DNA from: an uncultured Lewinella sp.
Lineage (GTDB): Bacteria > Bacteroidota > Bacteroidia > Chitinophagales > Saprospiraceae
NCBI GenBank assembly: GCA_913057785.1
Contig: CAJXPD010000004.1
Location: 1 to 64,000 of the forward strand
Length of the DNA: 64,000 bases
Reading direction: 5' to 3'
The translations under genes and the position numbers were made by a program. Position 1 is the stretch's first letter; each line of letters opens with the position of its first letter. Positions 28,093 through 36,175 of this stretch are shown here, one piece after another. The notes below the pieces were generated by a model. The model was not told the origin of the DNA. It saw only the letters and a program-made list of their open reading frames with translations, and made no database searches.

Positions 28093-28629
28093 CTAAAATA
28101 TTGATTTATAATATGTTGAGGGTTCCTTTGCTATAAATGACTTCATCTCTCCCAAAGGTTCATCTAGAAGATATTCAAAGTACCAGCGGTGAACAGGACG
28201 AAGGTTTTTTCCTCTCTGGTAAGCTTCTCTAAAGCTGGTCCAGAACTCGGGAAATGCTAATAGGGCTATGGTAGCTGTACCAAAGGCATATGGACTTTTT
28301 TTTCCATTTCCCAGGAGACAGAATTGCATTTGAGCTTCAGCTATCACATGTGGCTCGTAGTCTAGCAATACATGGAATACATCATGATTTTCTAATTTAG
28401 GAATCAGCTTCAGATCATTTGCCAATAAAAATTCACCGAGACATCTGCCAAGACTGCCTTCAGGATATTGTAGCAATAACTCTCGCCTAGTTTGCCAAGC
28501 CGGCCGACCCCTTTTGAACCCCTTGAGATAAAGTGGATAGGACCATTTTACTAAATGTATCATAATCTTTTCTCGGAGCCTGAATAAGGGCCAGCCGGTG
28601 GACACGGGAGTGCGCGTTAAGTATTTCAT
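28093..28629 (-). CDS. Coq4-like protein
   Basis: The 178-aa protein resembles the Coq4 family, which binds metal through an HDxxH...E motif and acts in quinone biosynthesis in mitochondria and some bacteria. Here the motif is ENHDVFHVLLDYEPHVIAEAQMQ (His-Asp-x-x-His at about residues 81-85, with the Glu 12-13 residues later), and a helical N-terminal half precedes it. Membership is judged by this motif and by the GEFLLANDL..IP and RRWYFEYL-like context (here HRWYFEYLLDEPLGEM). Bacteroidota use menaquinone, so a role in ubiquinone synthesis is unlikely and the true job is unknown. It heads the operon with DUF1361 and DUF4173. Confidence 0.7.
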   Translation of the reverse strand: MKYLTRTPVSTGWPLFRLREKIMIHLVKWSYPLYLKGFKRGRPAWQTRRELLLQYPEGSLGRCLGEFLLANDLKLIPKLENHDVFHVLLDYEPHVIAEAQMQFCLLGNGKKSPYAFGTATIALLAFPEFWTSFREAYQRGKNLRPVHRWYFEYLLDEPLGEMKSFIAKEPSTYYKSIF

Positions 28630-28637
28630 TTAAAAGT

Positions 28638-28654
28638 ACTTTGAAATTCAAAGT
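28638..28654. promoter_or_regulatory. Operator-like palindrome upstream of the Coq4-like operon
   Basis: ACTTTGAA-A-TTCAAAGT is a perfect 17-base inverted repeat centred 17 bases upstream of the Coq4-like start. Nearly the same palindrome lies at 29674-29692 before the regulator's own operon. The position and shared sequence suggest that the winged-helix protein encoded in between binds both. Confidence 0.65.
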
Positions 28655-28670
28655 TAAAAGACAAAAAAAT

Positions 28671-28973
28671 TTACGAACGCATATTTAGGAGTTGTTCTAG
28701 GGCATTCAGGTGTTCATTGAAAGATTGCCTTCCTAAGGCTGTGACGCGGTAGGAAGTATTGGGCTTTCGACCAACAAACTGTTTTCTGACTTCTATATAT
28801 GCTTTAGATTCCAGGGCCTTTAGATGGGAAGCCAAGTTCCCATCCGTTACCTCTAGTGTTTGCTTTAATGTCTTAAAATCTACCCAATCATTAACCAACA
28901 AGATCGACATGATGCCAAGTCGAATTCGGTGGTCGAAGGTCTTATTGAGATTGGTGATAATATTCTTCATCAA
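28671..28973 (-). CDS. Small winged-helix transcriptional regulator
   Basis: The 100-aa protein is a single winged-helix DNA-binding domain of the HTH_34/ArsR-like type: RIRLGIMSILLVNDWVDFKTLKQTLEVTDGNLASHLKALESKAYIEVRKQFVGRKPNTSYRVTALGRQSF. No metal ligands are seen. It follows a membrane-protein gene by 4 bases and so is translated with it. Such regulator/membrane pairs in Bacteroidota usually repress their own operon. The two ACTTTGAAATNCAAAGT palindromes flanking this unit are the likely targets. Confidence 0.88.
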   Translation of the reverse strand: MMKNIITNLNKTFDHRIRLGIMSILLVNDWVDFKTLKQTLEVTDGNLASHLKALESKAYIEVRKQFVGRKPNTSYRVTALGRQSFNEHLNALEQLLNMRS

Positions 28974-28977
28974 GTAA

Positions 28978-29655
28978 TTATTGCCTGGCTAATTTTGTGG
29001 TAACACGATCAGGTTTCTCATATTTCCAATACATCATCATTCCGTAGAGGATATGCAGAATACCGAAACCAATGGCCCAAAACTCTAGACCATATCCCAA
29101 ATTGAAGACTGCAATTACCCCTAAGCTAATTTCTAGAATGCCAAGATAGTAAATATCATGTAAGGTAAATTTACTGGCATTAACTAGTGCTAACCCATAA
29201 AAAATTAAGGTAGCTGGAGCTATCAAGCCTGCTAAGCCGTGTTGGAAAAGGGCGACGCAAAATAAGCCCCCAGCTATTAGGGGGATAGCCAAATTAATTA
29301 GGAGTCTTTTGCTGAGAGCATCCCATATCGGTTGGCCCTTTCGTTTGGCTTTGCGGGTCGTGAAGTAGATTCCAGAACAGATAGCACCCAAGAGAACGAG
29401 CGAACCCGTTGCTAAAAAGAAGCTTACATAATCTATGCCCCATTTATCTGCCGATGCTGCAATCTCATAGTAAGTCTTCTTGTTTTCGAATGGAGTTACT
29501 CCCAGATAAACATAGACTGCCGTAGCTCCAGCTAGCGCAAATAAACCAGCTGCCACTCCGGAAAGACCGCTCAAAGAAATGAAACGAGAAGAACGTTCCA
29601 TGAGGGAACGAATCTCACTGAGCGTTTTCAAATGGTTCTCTTGTGTCTTAGTCAT
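28978..29655 (-). CDS. Membrane protein paired with the winged-helix regulator
   Basis: The product has a short soluble N terminus (MTKTQENHLKTLSEIRSLMERSSRFISLSG) and then about six membrane segments (GVAAGLFALAGATAVYVYL, SFFLATGSLVLLGAICSGIYF, LAIPLIAGGLFCVALF, LAGLIAPATLIFYGLALVNA, YLGILEISLGVIAVFNLGYGL, FGILHILYGMMMYW). I choose ATG 29653-29655; an open frame extends back to 29688, but this would run into the palindrome. No known function is recognised. It is the first gene of the regulator operon. Confidence 0.78.
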   Translation of the reverse strand: MTKTQENHLKTLSEIRSLMERSSRFISLSGLSGVAAGLFALAGATAVYVYLGVTPFENKKTYYEIAASADKWGIDYVSFFLATGSLVLLGAICSGIYFTTRKAKRKGQPIWDALSKRLLINLAIPLIAGGLFCVALFQHGLAGLIAPATLIFYGLALVNASKFTLHDIYYLGILEISLGVIAVFNLGYGLEFWAIGFGILHILYGMMMYWKYEKPDRVTTKLARQ

Positions 29656-29673
29656 GAGCGAAGATTGTAAAAG

Positions 29674-29692
29674 TACTTTGAAATACAAAGTA
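29674..29692. promoter_or_regulatory. Operator-like palindrome upstream of the regulator operon
   Basis: TACTTTG-AAATA-CAAAGTA forms a 7-5-7 inverted repeat centred 28 bases before the start of the membrane-protein gene. Its core ACTTTGAAATACAAAGT differs by one base from the palindrome at 28638-28654. Likely autoregulatory site of the winged-helix protein; inference from position and repetition. Confidence 0.65.
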
Positions 29693-29737
29693 AGTTTATT
29701 TTGATAAGAGATGCAAGTTTTTCAATGGCTCAAAGAA

Positions 29738-29772
29738 AAAAGCGATTCCGTATTTGACACGGAATCGCTTTT
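29738..29772 (-). terminator. Terminator after the M28 peptidase gene
   Basis: AAAAGCGATTCCGT (29738-29751) pairs with ACGGAATCGCTTTT (29759-29772), a perfect 14-bp stem. On the minus strand it is followed by T residues, 47 bases beyond the peptidase stop. Confidence 0.85.
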
Positions 29773-29818
29773 CTCTCAGCTAATGTTGATGCATTAGCCA
29801 TGCAAATTCTTGCTTATT

Positions 29819-31417
29819 CTATCTCCTGCGCTCTCCTGCATTTTCAACTTTCTCTTCAGCCATTTTCAATGACTTTCTCGGGAGCATCTCATCTCTTTGA
29901 GCCGTATGGAATACAAAGGAAGCAACGATAGTAGCTGCCTGAGCTAAATCTTCTTCGATTAGGTGATCGAAGTTATCCATGTTAGAGTGGTGGGTACGAT
30001 TAAAATAGGCAACCCCATCTTGGATGAATTGGAAGCCTGGAATACCAACGGCATCAAAAGCTAAGTGATCCGTACCACCCGTATTGGACATAGTAAGGGT
30101 TGTAGCTTCAAGATCTTTGAATGGATCTAACCATCTTCGGAAGATGGGGGCTACCCCTGAATTACCTTGCATATATACTCCACGGATTTTACCCGTTCCA
30201 TTATCAAGATTATAGTAAGCGGATATTTTTGATTGATCTGGCTTCAGGCTCTGAGGAGTGTAGCTGTTGGGCGGGAATTCAGCAAAGTGGTCTTTGACAT
30301 AAGCTCGAGAACCAAGAAGTCCTTGCTCCTCCCCTGTCCATAACGCCAAACGAAGGGTTCTTCGAGGTTTAATGCCACTTTCTTTGATGGTCTGCAGGAG
30401 GATTCGTGCAGCTTCCATCATTACAGTAGAACCAGCTCCATTATCGGTAGCTCCAGTACCAGCATGCCAAGAATCAAAGTGCGCCCCAAACATTACTACC
30501 TCATCCTTTAGATCTGTTCCTGGAATTTCAGCAATGATGTTGTGTTCCATTTCATCAGGGTTGGTATATTGAGCTTTAAGTTCCATACTCAATTCTACTT
30601 TAATCCCTTTCTGATGTAGTCTAAGTAGTCTATTGTAATGCTCCACGGACAATGTCGCCTGAGGAACTACTTTCGCATCTTTATCCTGTGCACGGCCCTC
30701 AGCTGCCCAAGCACGAGAAACGAAGACGGTTCCTAAGTCACCTTTGTAACTTCTATCTAAAACTGCTAAAGGTTTTTCTTCATATAAGAATTTACGCAAG
30801 GCTTGATTGAAGGAGAACCCGCCTAGGTTTCGGAAATTCCTTCGAGGTCTTGGCGTAGGCTCTGGTGCATTCGCTAACTTTAAGAGGCTTTCAGAATCAT
30901 GTCTTTTTGCTAGTGGGTCAAACCATTCTTTGGTATTACGAATAGTATCCAGTAGCACAAACTTGCCTTTAAGTTTGCCTTTGTAGGCATCAAGGTCTTC
31001 AATTCTATCCGCCTGTAGATAGATCACCTCACCTGTAACTTCGCCTTTGGTAGATGGAGACCAGGCTTTAGGATAGGCGATGATTGGCCAATAACTCGGG
31101 GTTTTGGCATGCATCTCGAAATGTTGCATTTCCCAGCCACGGCCAAAAGGGCCCCACTGCTCCAAATGAACATTTTCCATACCCCATTCTTTGAGGGTCT
31201 TTTGTGCCCAGTCGGTAGCTTTGTCTAACATGGGAGATCCAGTCAATCTTGGACCATAGACATCTGTCATCCAGCCTGCGATTTCCATCGCTTGGCTTTC
31301 ATCCAAACCGTGTTTACGGATGATTTCATTAATTTCTTCATTGACGGGCTCTTGTGCCATTAGGCCTGTACTCAGGACTAGGCAAATGAAAAGAAAGTAA
31401 GTTGTTCTGATATTCAT
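29819..31417 (-). CDS. M28-family metallopeptidase, secreted
   Basis: The 532-aa product begins with a signal peptide (MNIRTTYFLFICLVLSTGLMAQ). A PA-like insert region (about 130-260) is followed by the M28 zinc aminopeptidase core: VVMFGAHFDSWHAGTGATDNGAGSTVMMEAARIL carries the first His and bridging Asp, LALWTGEEQGLLGSRAYV the Glu pair, YYNLDNGTGKIRG the Asp, and HSNMDNFDHL the last His region. All expected metal ligands seem present. It likely trims peptides in the periplasm or outside the cell. It is monocistronic, ended by the hairpin at 29738. Confidence 0.9.
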   Translation of the reverse strand: MNIRTTYFLFICLVLSTGLMAQEPVNEEINEIIRKHGLDESQAMEIAGWMTDVYGPRLTGSPMLDKATDWAQKTLKEWGMENVHLEQWGPFGRGWEMQHFEMHAKTPSYWPIIAYPKAWSPSTKGEVTGEVIYLQADRIEDLDAYKGKLKGKFVLLDTIRNTKEWFDPLAKRHDSESLLKLANAPEPTPRPRRNFRNLGGFSFNQALRKFLYEEKPLAVLDRSYKGDLGTVFVSRAWAAEGRAQDKDAKVVPQATLSVEHYNRLLRLHQKGIKVELSMELKAQYTNPDEMEHNIIAEIPGTDLKDEVVMFGAHFDSWHAGTGATDNGAGSTVMMEAARILLQTIKESGIKPRRTLRLALWTGEEQGLLGSRAYVKDHFAEFPPNSYTPQSLKPDQSKISAYYNLDNGTGKIRGVYMQGNSGVAPIFRRWLDPFKDLEATTLTMSNTGGTDHLAFDAVGIPGFQFIQDGVAYFNRTHHSNMDNFDHLIEEDLAQAATIVASFVFHTAQRDEMLPRKSLKMAEEKVENAGERRR

Positions 31418-31541
31418 ACTATTAATAATTTGGCTAAACTAAATTTCAGAGAGAGGTTTTGAGGGGAGTAAGAACGCGGCGTTTTAGACTAGAAATCATA
31501 CTTTTGGAAGCAGCCGAGCGTTCCTCTTGTTTTCTAAAACA

Positions 31542-31584
31542 AAAATAACCCAGACTTTAAAATTACTAAAGTCTGGGTTATTTT
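31542..31584. terminator. Long perfect bidirectional terminator
   Basis: AAAATAACCCAGACTTTA (31542-31559) pairs with TAAAGTCTGGGTTATTTT (31567-31584), an 18-bp perfect stem with a 7-base loop. On the minus strand it lies 112 bases after the small lipoprotein gene and is followed by a T-rich stretch. Confidence 0.85.
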
Positions 31585-31695
31585 ATGGAGCTAGCTTCCC
31601 CCCAATAGAAAAAAAGCAGCTTTTGACATTACAATTCAAACCCATCGGTCAAGGGAATGGATTGATATCATTTACTATATCTGTAAACAGAAAAC

Positions 31696-32088
31696 TTAGA
31701 ATCCAACTTCTATGACCACTCTCTTTTTCTCTTCTACATTAACCTTAGCATTGTGATCACCGTAATTGCAACTAACTTTCAAGTTGTATATATGAGCTGG
31801 AATATCTTTAAAAACGGTAAAGCCTCCTGCTGTTGTAAGTGCCTCGTAAGTCACTTCGCCTTCTGCAGTCATTGCTTGGATCGTAACCACAGCGTTGGCA
31901 ATTGGAGCTTTAGTATTGCAGGCACCATTGCAGTCATTATGTTCCTCTTCATTGACAGAAACATTGACTAACAATTGAGTAACTTGTTCAACAGCTCCTA
32001 TTTCATCAATTGGCTGTATGCTCTCCTGATTCTTAGAGCAAGCCATTACAAAAAGGGATAGAAAGAGAAAGTAGAGTAATTTTTTCAT
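31696..32088 (-). CDS. Small lipoprotein with carboxypeptidase-regulatory-like fold
   Basis: The 130-aa product has a lipoprotein signal (MKKLLYFLFLSLFVMAC) and a single predicted beta-sandwich: LLVNVSVNEEEHNDC...KAPIANAVVTIQAMTAEGEVTYEALTTAGGFTVFKDIPAHIYNLKVSCNYGDHNAKVNVEEKKRVVIEV, which resembles CarboxypepD_reg-like or CNA-B-like domains. A Cys pair (DCNGAC) in the N-terminal part could form a disulfide. No function is known. It is transcribed alone, divergently from the contractile-injection cluster. Confidence 0.75.
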   Translation of the reverse strand: MKKLLYFLFLSLFVMACSKNQESIQPIDEIGAVEQVTQLLVNVSVNEEEHNDCNGACNTKAPIANAVVTIQAMTAEGEVTYEALTTAGGFTVFKDIPAHIYNLKVSCNYGDHNAKVNVEEKKRVVIEVGF

Positions 32089-32494
32089 AACGAAGAGTTT
32101 TAGGTGTCGGGAAAATCAGGAAATGGTACTGTGATTTTACCTTATCTCCTTTAAATATAAGGAATTAGCAGCGCAAGTTAGAGGGGAAGAATGAGGCTTT
32201 TTTGAAATGTCGCCAGGTTTACACTTCTAAAGCTAAAGAAGGTCTGGTTGAATTATAGTTTGTGCCAAAATGAGAAAATATCTTAATCCAAATTGCTTTT
32301 TCTTCCATATGTTCTTAAATTTAGAGGCGTCAGATTAAATGTAGGTTATGAATTGCTCATTGTATCCTCCTTCATTATGAGTAGTTGAGCTTACGCACTT
32401 CCTCATATCATTCTTCTAGTTAAGTCTCCAAAAAATAAGGTTATTGCCATGCTTGGCGCTGTAATTATATGTTCTTTTCAAAGAAATTAAATCT
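32089..32494. other. Divergent intergenic region before the CIS cluster
   Basis: About 400 bases between the small lipoprotein gene (minus) and the first CIS gene (plus) carry no credible ORF. It must hold both promoters. A weak candidate for the cluster is TTG (32445-32447) with TATATGTT about 19 bases later; this fits the Bacteroidetes consensus only in part. No RNA structure was recognised. Confidence 0.45.
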
Positions 32495-33727
32495 ATGAAT
32501 AAGAAATATCATTTGCTGTGTAAGGTCATTATCCAGCACAGCTATTTTTTGGAAGGTCATGCCCATGTAAGCCTGGAGCCAACTATAGAGTCTTCCAGGT
32601 TGATGCAACAATATGATTTGCGGATTAGAAGAGTTACGGGAGGAATAGAGCTCTACTATGGAGAGGCTGTAGGGAAGTCTTTTTTACAACTAATGGACAA
32701 AGTGTTTGTCTTGAATTTCATATTGAGGACATCTGATCCATATTGGAGCAATTATACGAACCTCCCTCTTTTGGGAAACAGTAACAGAATGCTCTTCTTT
32801 TCTAATACCAAAACGGCAATCTCTTCCAAAGGCAATACTTTATTGCATCAAAATGAATGGGTGTCATCAGTCGATTACAAGCCGTTTCTATCCAATATTT
32901 ACGTAAGAGCACTGTCCTCTACTTCGAATGAACCTGAGTTTAAGTTAATGGACTCTCAGCGAAGTATCTACTCCGAGAAACAGGTGTCAGGTTGGAGGGT
33001 TTCACCTAAAGAAGAGGACCGACCAGCACTACTAGAATTGAAACTAGATACTTTTGCAATAGGAGAATATTCCTTTGAAATAGATGGTGTAGTTCAAAAA
33101 TTTGTACATATGCCGCAATCAGAGGCACTGAGAAGCCTTGGTATCGTTGAACTTGCGGTGGGGGAAGTACAAGTAGACGGAGAAAACCTTCATCTACTGC
33201 AAAAGGACGAGCAAGTGGTTCCTGCTACTTATGAAATCCTATTTGAGGCTCGAGAAACGGTTTGGCGCTATTATCTAGTTAACCATAAGGAGATAGATAC
33301 GGAAACCATTATGATAAAAGAGGGAGTGACGGGCCAAGCTAATGGAAAAGAAGTAGGAGTAATCCGTCCAATACAATTAGAGGGGAAAGAATTGAGTAAT
33401 GGAGAAAAAGCAACTCTAGTCGAATTGCAGAAGGCTAGAGCCTTAAGTGAAAGCCCTACAGGTTTTCTACACCTGACGGCAAGTGTTTTGAATTCAAATA
33501 CTGGCGAAGAAGAGGTATTGAGCCTTAACCTACCGCTGGCTAACGGGACACAGATTATTCCCAAAATTCAGGAAAGCCAAGTAAATAATACTGTAGAAGA
33601 GGACGATCATTTGTTACAAAGAGAACAAGGAAAAGATCTAGAAATTGTTGAGGACTTAAATGCCGTTTTTCCAAAACAGCTCAAAATAGTCCAGCGTGTA
33701 TACTCCGACATATACGTGTATTTATAA
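32495..33727 (+). CDS. Unrecognised protein at the head of the contractile-injection cluster
   Basis: The 410-aa protein has no signal peptide, membrane segment or family that I recognise. The first 100 residues look like a compact domain (KYHLLCKVIIQHSYFLEG, RIRRVTGGIELYYGE, FLQLMDKVFVLNFILRTSDPYW), followed by mixed beta-rich sequence, an acidic stretch (VEEDDHLLQREQGKDLEIVED) and the C-terminal end QLKIVQRVYSDIYVYL. It ends 19 bases before the sheath gene and lies in the same operon, so a structural, cap or assembly role in the particle is likely. It could replace the cap/terminator or baseplate adaptor missing from this cluster; that is inference. Confidence 0.6.
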   Translation: MNKKYHLLCKVIIQHSYFLEGHAHVSLEPTIESSRLMQQYDLRIRRVTGGIELYYGEAVGKSFLQLMDKVFVLNFILRTSDPYWSNYTNLPLLGNSNRMLFFSNTKTAISSKGNTLLHQNEWVSSVDYKPFLSNIYVRALSSTSNEPEFKLMDSQRSIYSEKQVSGWRVSPKEEDRPALLELKLDTFAIGEYSFEIDGVVQKFVHMPQSEALRSLGIVELAVGEVQVDGENLHLLQKDEQVVPATYEILFEARETVWRYYLVNHKEIDTETIMIKEGVTGQANGKEVGVIRPIQLEGKELSNGEKATLVELQKARALSESPTGFLHLTASVLNSNTGEEEVLSLNLPLANGTQIIPKIQESQVNNTVEEDDHLLQREQGKDLEIVEDLNAVFPKQLKIVQRVYSDIYVYL

Positions 33728-33746
33728 ACTTTAAAACCTAATCCGC

Positions 33747-35618
33747 ATGGCGAAGGTTTATGCAACCCCGGGCGTGTATATCGAAGAAAAAAGTGCCTTT
33801 CCCAACTCAGCTGTACCCGTAGCTACTGCAGTACCGGCCTTTATCGGTTATACAGAAAAGGCCATCAGAGATAAAAAAAGCACTAAGAATATACCGATCA
33901 GAATCTCCTCCTTTGGTGAGTATCTATTGTACTTCGGAGGTGGACCTAAAATAACTTATCAAATAACGGATATTAAGAAAAAGGATCCCAGCCAAGTTTA
34001 TCAATTAGATGTAAACAAAAGTACTCAGTACTTCTTATTTAATTGTATGAAATCTTTCTTTGCCAACGGCGGGTCAGATTGCTACATTGTTTCTGTTGGG
34101 AGTTACAAGGATTCGATTAAGATAGAGGATTTCTTTGGAGAGGTTCCTGATGGTGATGAGATGAAACTATTGGGGATTACTTCATTAAAGAAGTACCCAG
34201 AACCTACCATGTTGGTTATTCCAGATGCGGTTCTATTAAGTAGAGAAGATTGCGGAACCCTTCAACAGCAAATGTTACGTCATTGTGGGCAAGATATGCG
34301 TAGCCGGATAGCCATATTAGATATACATGATGGTTATCAAAAGCGGACAAATGCCCATGATTCCTCCGATGTAATCTTTGATTTTAGAGAAAAAATCGGC
34401 TCTAATTTCCTGGATTTTGGTGCAGCCTACTACCCATGGCTTCATACCACCATTACAAGTGCAGAGGAGCTTGATTTTACCAACATAGATGAGCAGGCGG
34501 AATCTGAATTTATTGCCATCTTAAAACAAGATATAGATGCATCAGTTTCTGCAGGACTGTTAACTAGTGAGCGAGCAAGCGAGATTAAGAATGAGATAGG
34601 ATCGATGGAGATAGCTAGGAAACAGCAGGCGGAGTCAGCCTATTTTGAAGCGATAATGCTACTGCTGAAAGATTTGCAAGGAATAGACGATCGAAGTGTT
34701 GAGGATTTAAAAACCAAAATAAAGGAAGAAGGTGCAGATATAAAAGCTCTACTACAGCATGCAAACTTGACGGATTTCATAAGCAAGACAAATGAACTTC
34801 CTGTGCCCAGCATAACTAAAGCGAGTGGTGATGCAGTACCGACATTTACTACAGTGCATTTTCAACTTCGAATAGATACAGCTGTAAATACAGCCGAAGA
34901 TCTTGATACAATTCTTAAGGTCAAGAAAGAAGGAGAGGAGATTCAGCATAAAAGAATCAAAATAAAAACCTTGCACCAGTCTCTTTTGGCTATAGCCCCA
35001 TTGTATAAATCCATCATGGACAGTGTTAGGCAGAAGATTAATTTGCTACCACCTAGTGGGATTATGGCAGGTATCTACTCAATGGTGGATAATAATGTTG
35101 GCGTTTTTCAATCCCCCGCTAACGTTAGTGTAGGATCAGTAGTGGAACCTGCTGTGAACTTGAGTAATGAAGAGCAAGAGGATTTAAATGTTCCCCTAAA
35201 TGGAAAAGCAGTCAATGCTATTCGGACATTTCCAGGAAAAGGTGTGCTAGTGTGGGGCGCGAGAACGCTAGATGGGAATAGCCAGGACTGGCGCTACATC
35301 AGTGTGAGACGGACAGTTATTTTTATCGAACAATCGATCAAATATGCGGCCGAACCTTATGCCTTCGAACCTAATACTGATGCTACCTGGACAAATCTGA
35401 AGGCATTGATCACTAACTTCTTGACCAATGTTTGGCAACAAGGTGCATTGGCGGGTGCTACTGCCGAGGATGCTTTTAGTGTGGATATTGGACTAGGGGT
35501 TACCATGACACCAGTAGATATTTTGGATGGAATAATGAAAGTGATCATTAAAGTGGCTGTTACTCGCCCGGCGGAATTTATCGTCATTACTTTTCAACAG
35601 AACATGCAACAGCCCTAA
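33747..35618 (+). CDS. Phage-type contractile tail sheath protein
   Basis: The sheath subunit wraps the tube and contracts to drive it through a membrane. The 623-aa protein begins with the classic MAKVYATPGVYIEEKSAFPNSAV, followed by TAVPAFIGYTEKA. The C-terminal third has LLPPSGIMAGIYSMVDNNVGVFQSPANVSV, the VRTFPGKG-like AIRTFPGKGVLVWGARTL, DWRYISVRRTVIFIEQSIK and the polymerising end GLGVTMTPVDILDGIMKVIIKVAVTRPAEFIVITFQQ. Between about residues 230 and 415 lies a charged, helix-rich insertion, presumably an outward-facing domain. The single-gene, phage-like sheath separates it from T6SS TssB/TssC, which use two proteins. Confidence 0.95.
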   Translation: MAKVYATPGVYIEEKSAFPNSAVPVATAVPAFIGYTEKAIRDKKSTKNIPIRISSFGEYLLYFGGGPKITYQITDIKKKDPSQVYQLDVNKSTQYFLFNCMKSFFANGGSDCYIVSVGSYKDSIKIEDFFGEVPDGDEMKLLGITSLKKYPEPTMLVIPDAVLLSREDCGTLQQQMLRHCGQDMRSRIAILDIHDGYQKRTNAHDSSDVIFDFREKIGSNFLDFGAAYYPWLHTTITSAEELDFTNIDEQAESEFIAILKQDIDASVSAGLLTSERASEIKNEIGSMEIARKQQAESAYFEAIMLLLKDLQGIDDRSVEDLKTKIKEEGADIKALLQHANLTDFISKTNELPVPSITKASGDAVPTFTTVHFQLRIDTAVNTAEDLDTILKVKKEGEEIQHKRIKIKTLHQSLLAIAPLYKSIMDSVRQKINLLPPSGIMAGIYSMVDNNVGVFQSPANVSVGSVVEPAVNLSNEEQEDLNVPLNGKAVNAIRTFPGKGVLVWGARTLDGNSQDWRYISVRRTVIFIEQSIKYAAEPYAFEPNTDATWTNLKALITNFLTNVWQQGALAGATAEDAFSVDIGLGVTMTPVDILDGIMKVIIKVAVTRPAEFIVITFQQNMQQP

Positions 35619-35682
35619 TCATTTTTACATACACAAATTTTAACTGTAAGCGCAAATGCAGTTTCCAAAAATTAAATAAAAG

Positions 35683-36135
35683 ATGGCAGGTGAAAAGCAG
35701 GAGGCCCCTTGGCCCGTACCTAAATTCCATTTCAAAGTAACCATTGGAGACAAGGGCGAAATCGCATTTCAGGAGGTATCTGGATTAGATACAGAGCCCG
35801 ATATTGTTGAATATCGGGCAGGAAATGGTGTCGACTTTCCCACTATAAAAATGCCTGGGATAAAAAAGGCTAGTGATGTTACATTAAAGAAAGGTATGTT
35901 CAAAGTTGATACTGCTTTGTTTCATTACTTCATGGAAGTAAAGATGAACACCATCAAACGAGAAACGGTGACCATTCAACTATTGGATGAAGAACACAAA
36001 CCCATGTTTACTTGGACTTTAAAGAATGCCTTCCCCATGAAGGTAACCAGTACAGATATGAATGCCCAAAATAGTGAGGTTGCTATTGAGGAAATGACAC
36101 TGGCACATGAAGGATTAACTTTCGAAAACGCCTAA
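35683..36135 (+). CDS. Contractile injection system tube protein
   Basis: The 150-aa product belongs to the T4 gp19/eCIS tube family (Hcp-like fold), forming the inner tube. Hallmarks are WPVPKFHFKVTIGDKGEIAFQEVSGLDTEPDIVEYRAG, the TIKMPGIKKASDVTLKKGMFK segment and TVTIQLLDEEHKPMFTWTLKNAFPMKVTSTDMNAQNSEVAIEEMTLAHEGLT. Only one tube gene is present; classic eCIS loci often have two or three tube-like genes, with the extra ones at the baseplate. It follows the sheath gene on the same strand. Confidence 0.95.
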   Translation: MAGEKQEAPWPVPKFHFKVTIGDKGEIAFQEVSGLDTEPDIVEYRAGNGVDFPTIKMPGIKKASDVTLKKGMFKVDTALFHYFMEVKMNTIKRETVTIQLLDEEHKPMFTWTLKNAFPMKVTSTDMNAQNSEVAIEEMTLAHEGLTFENA

Positions 36136-36175
36136 TCATATCATTATTCCCACGCTCAAAAAATAAATTTAAAGC

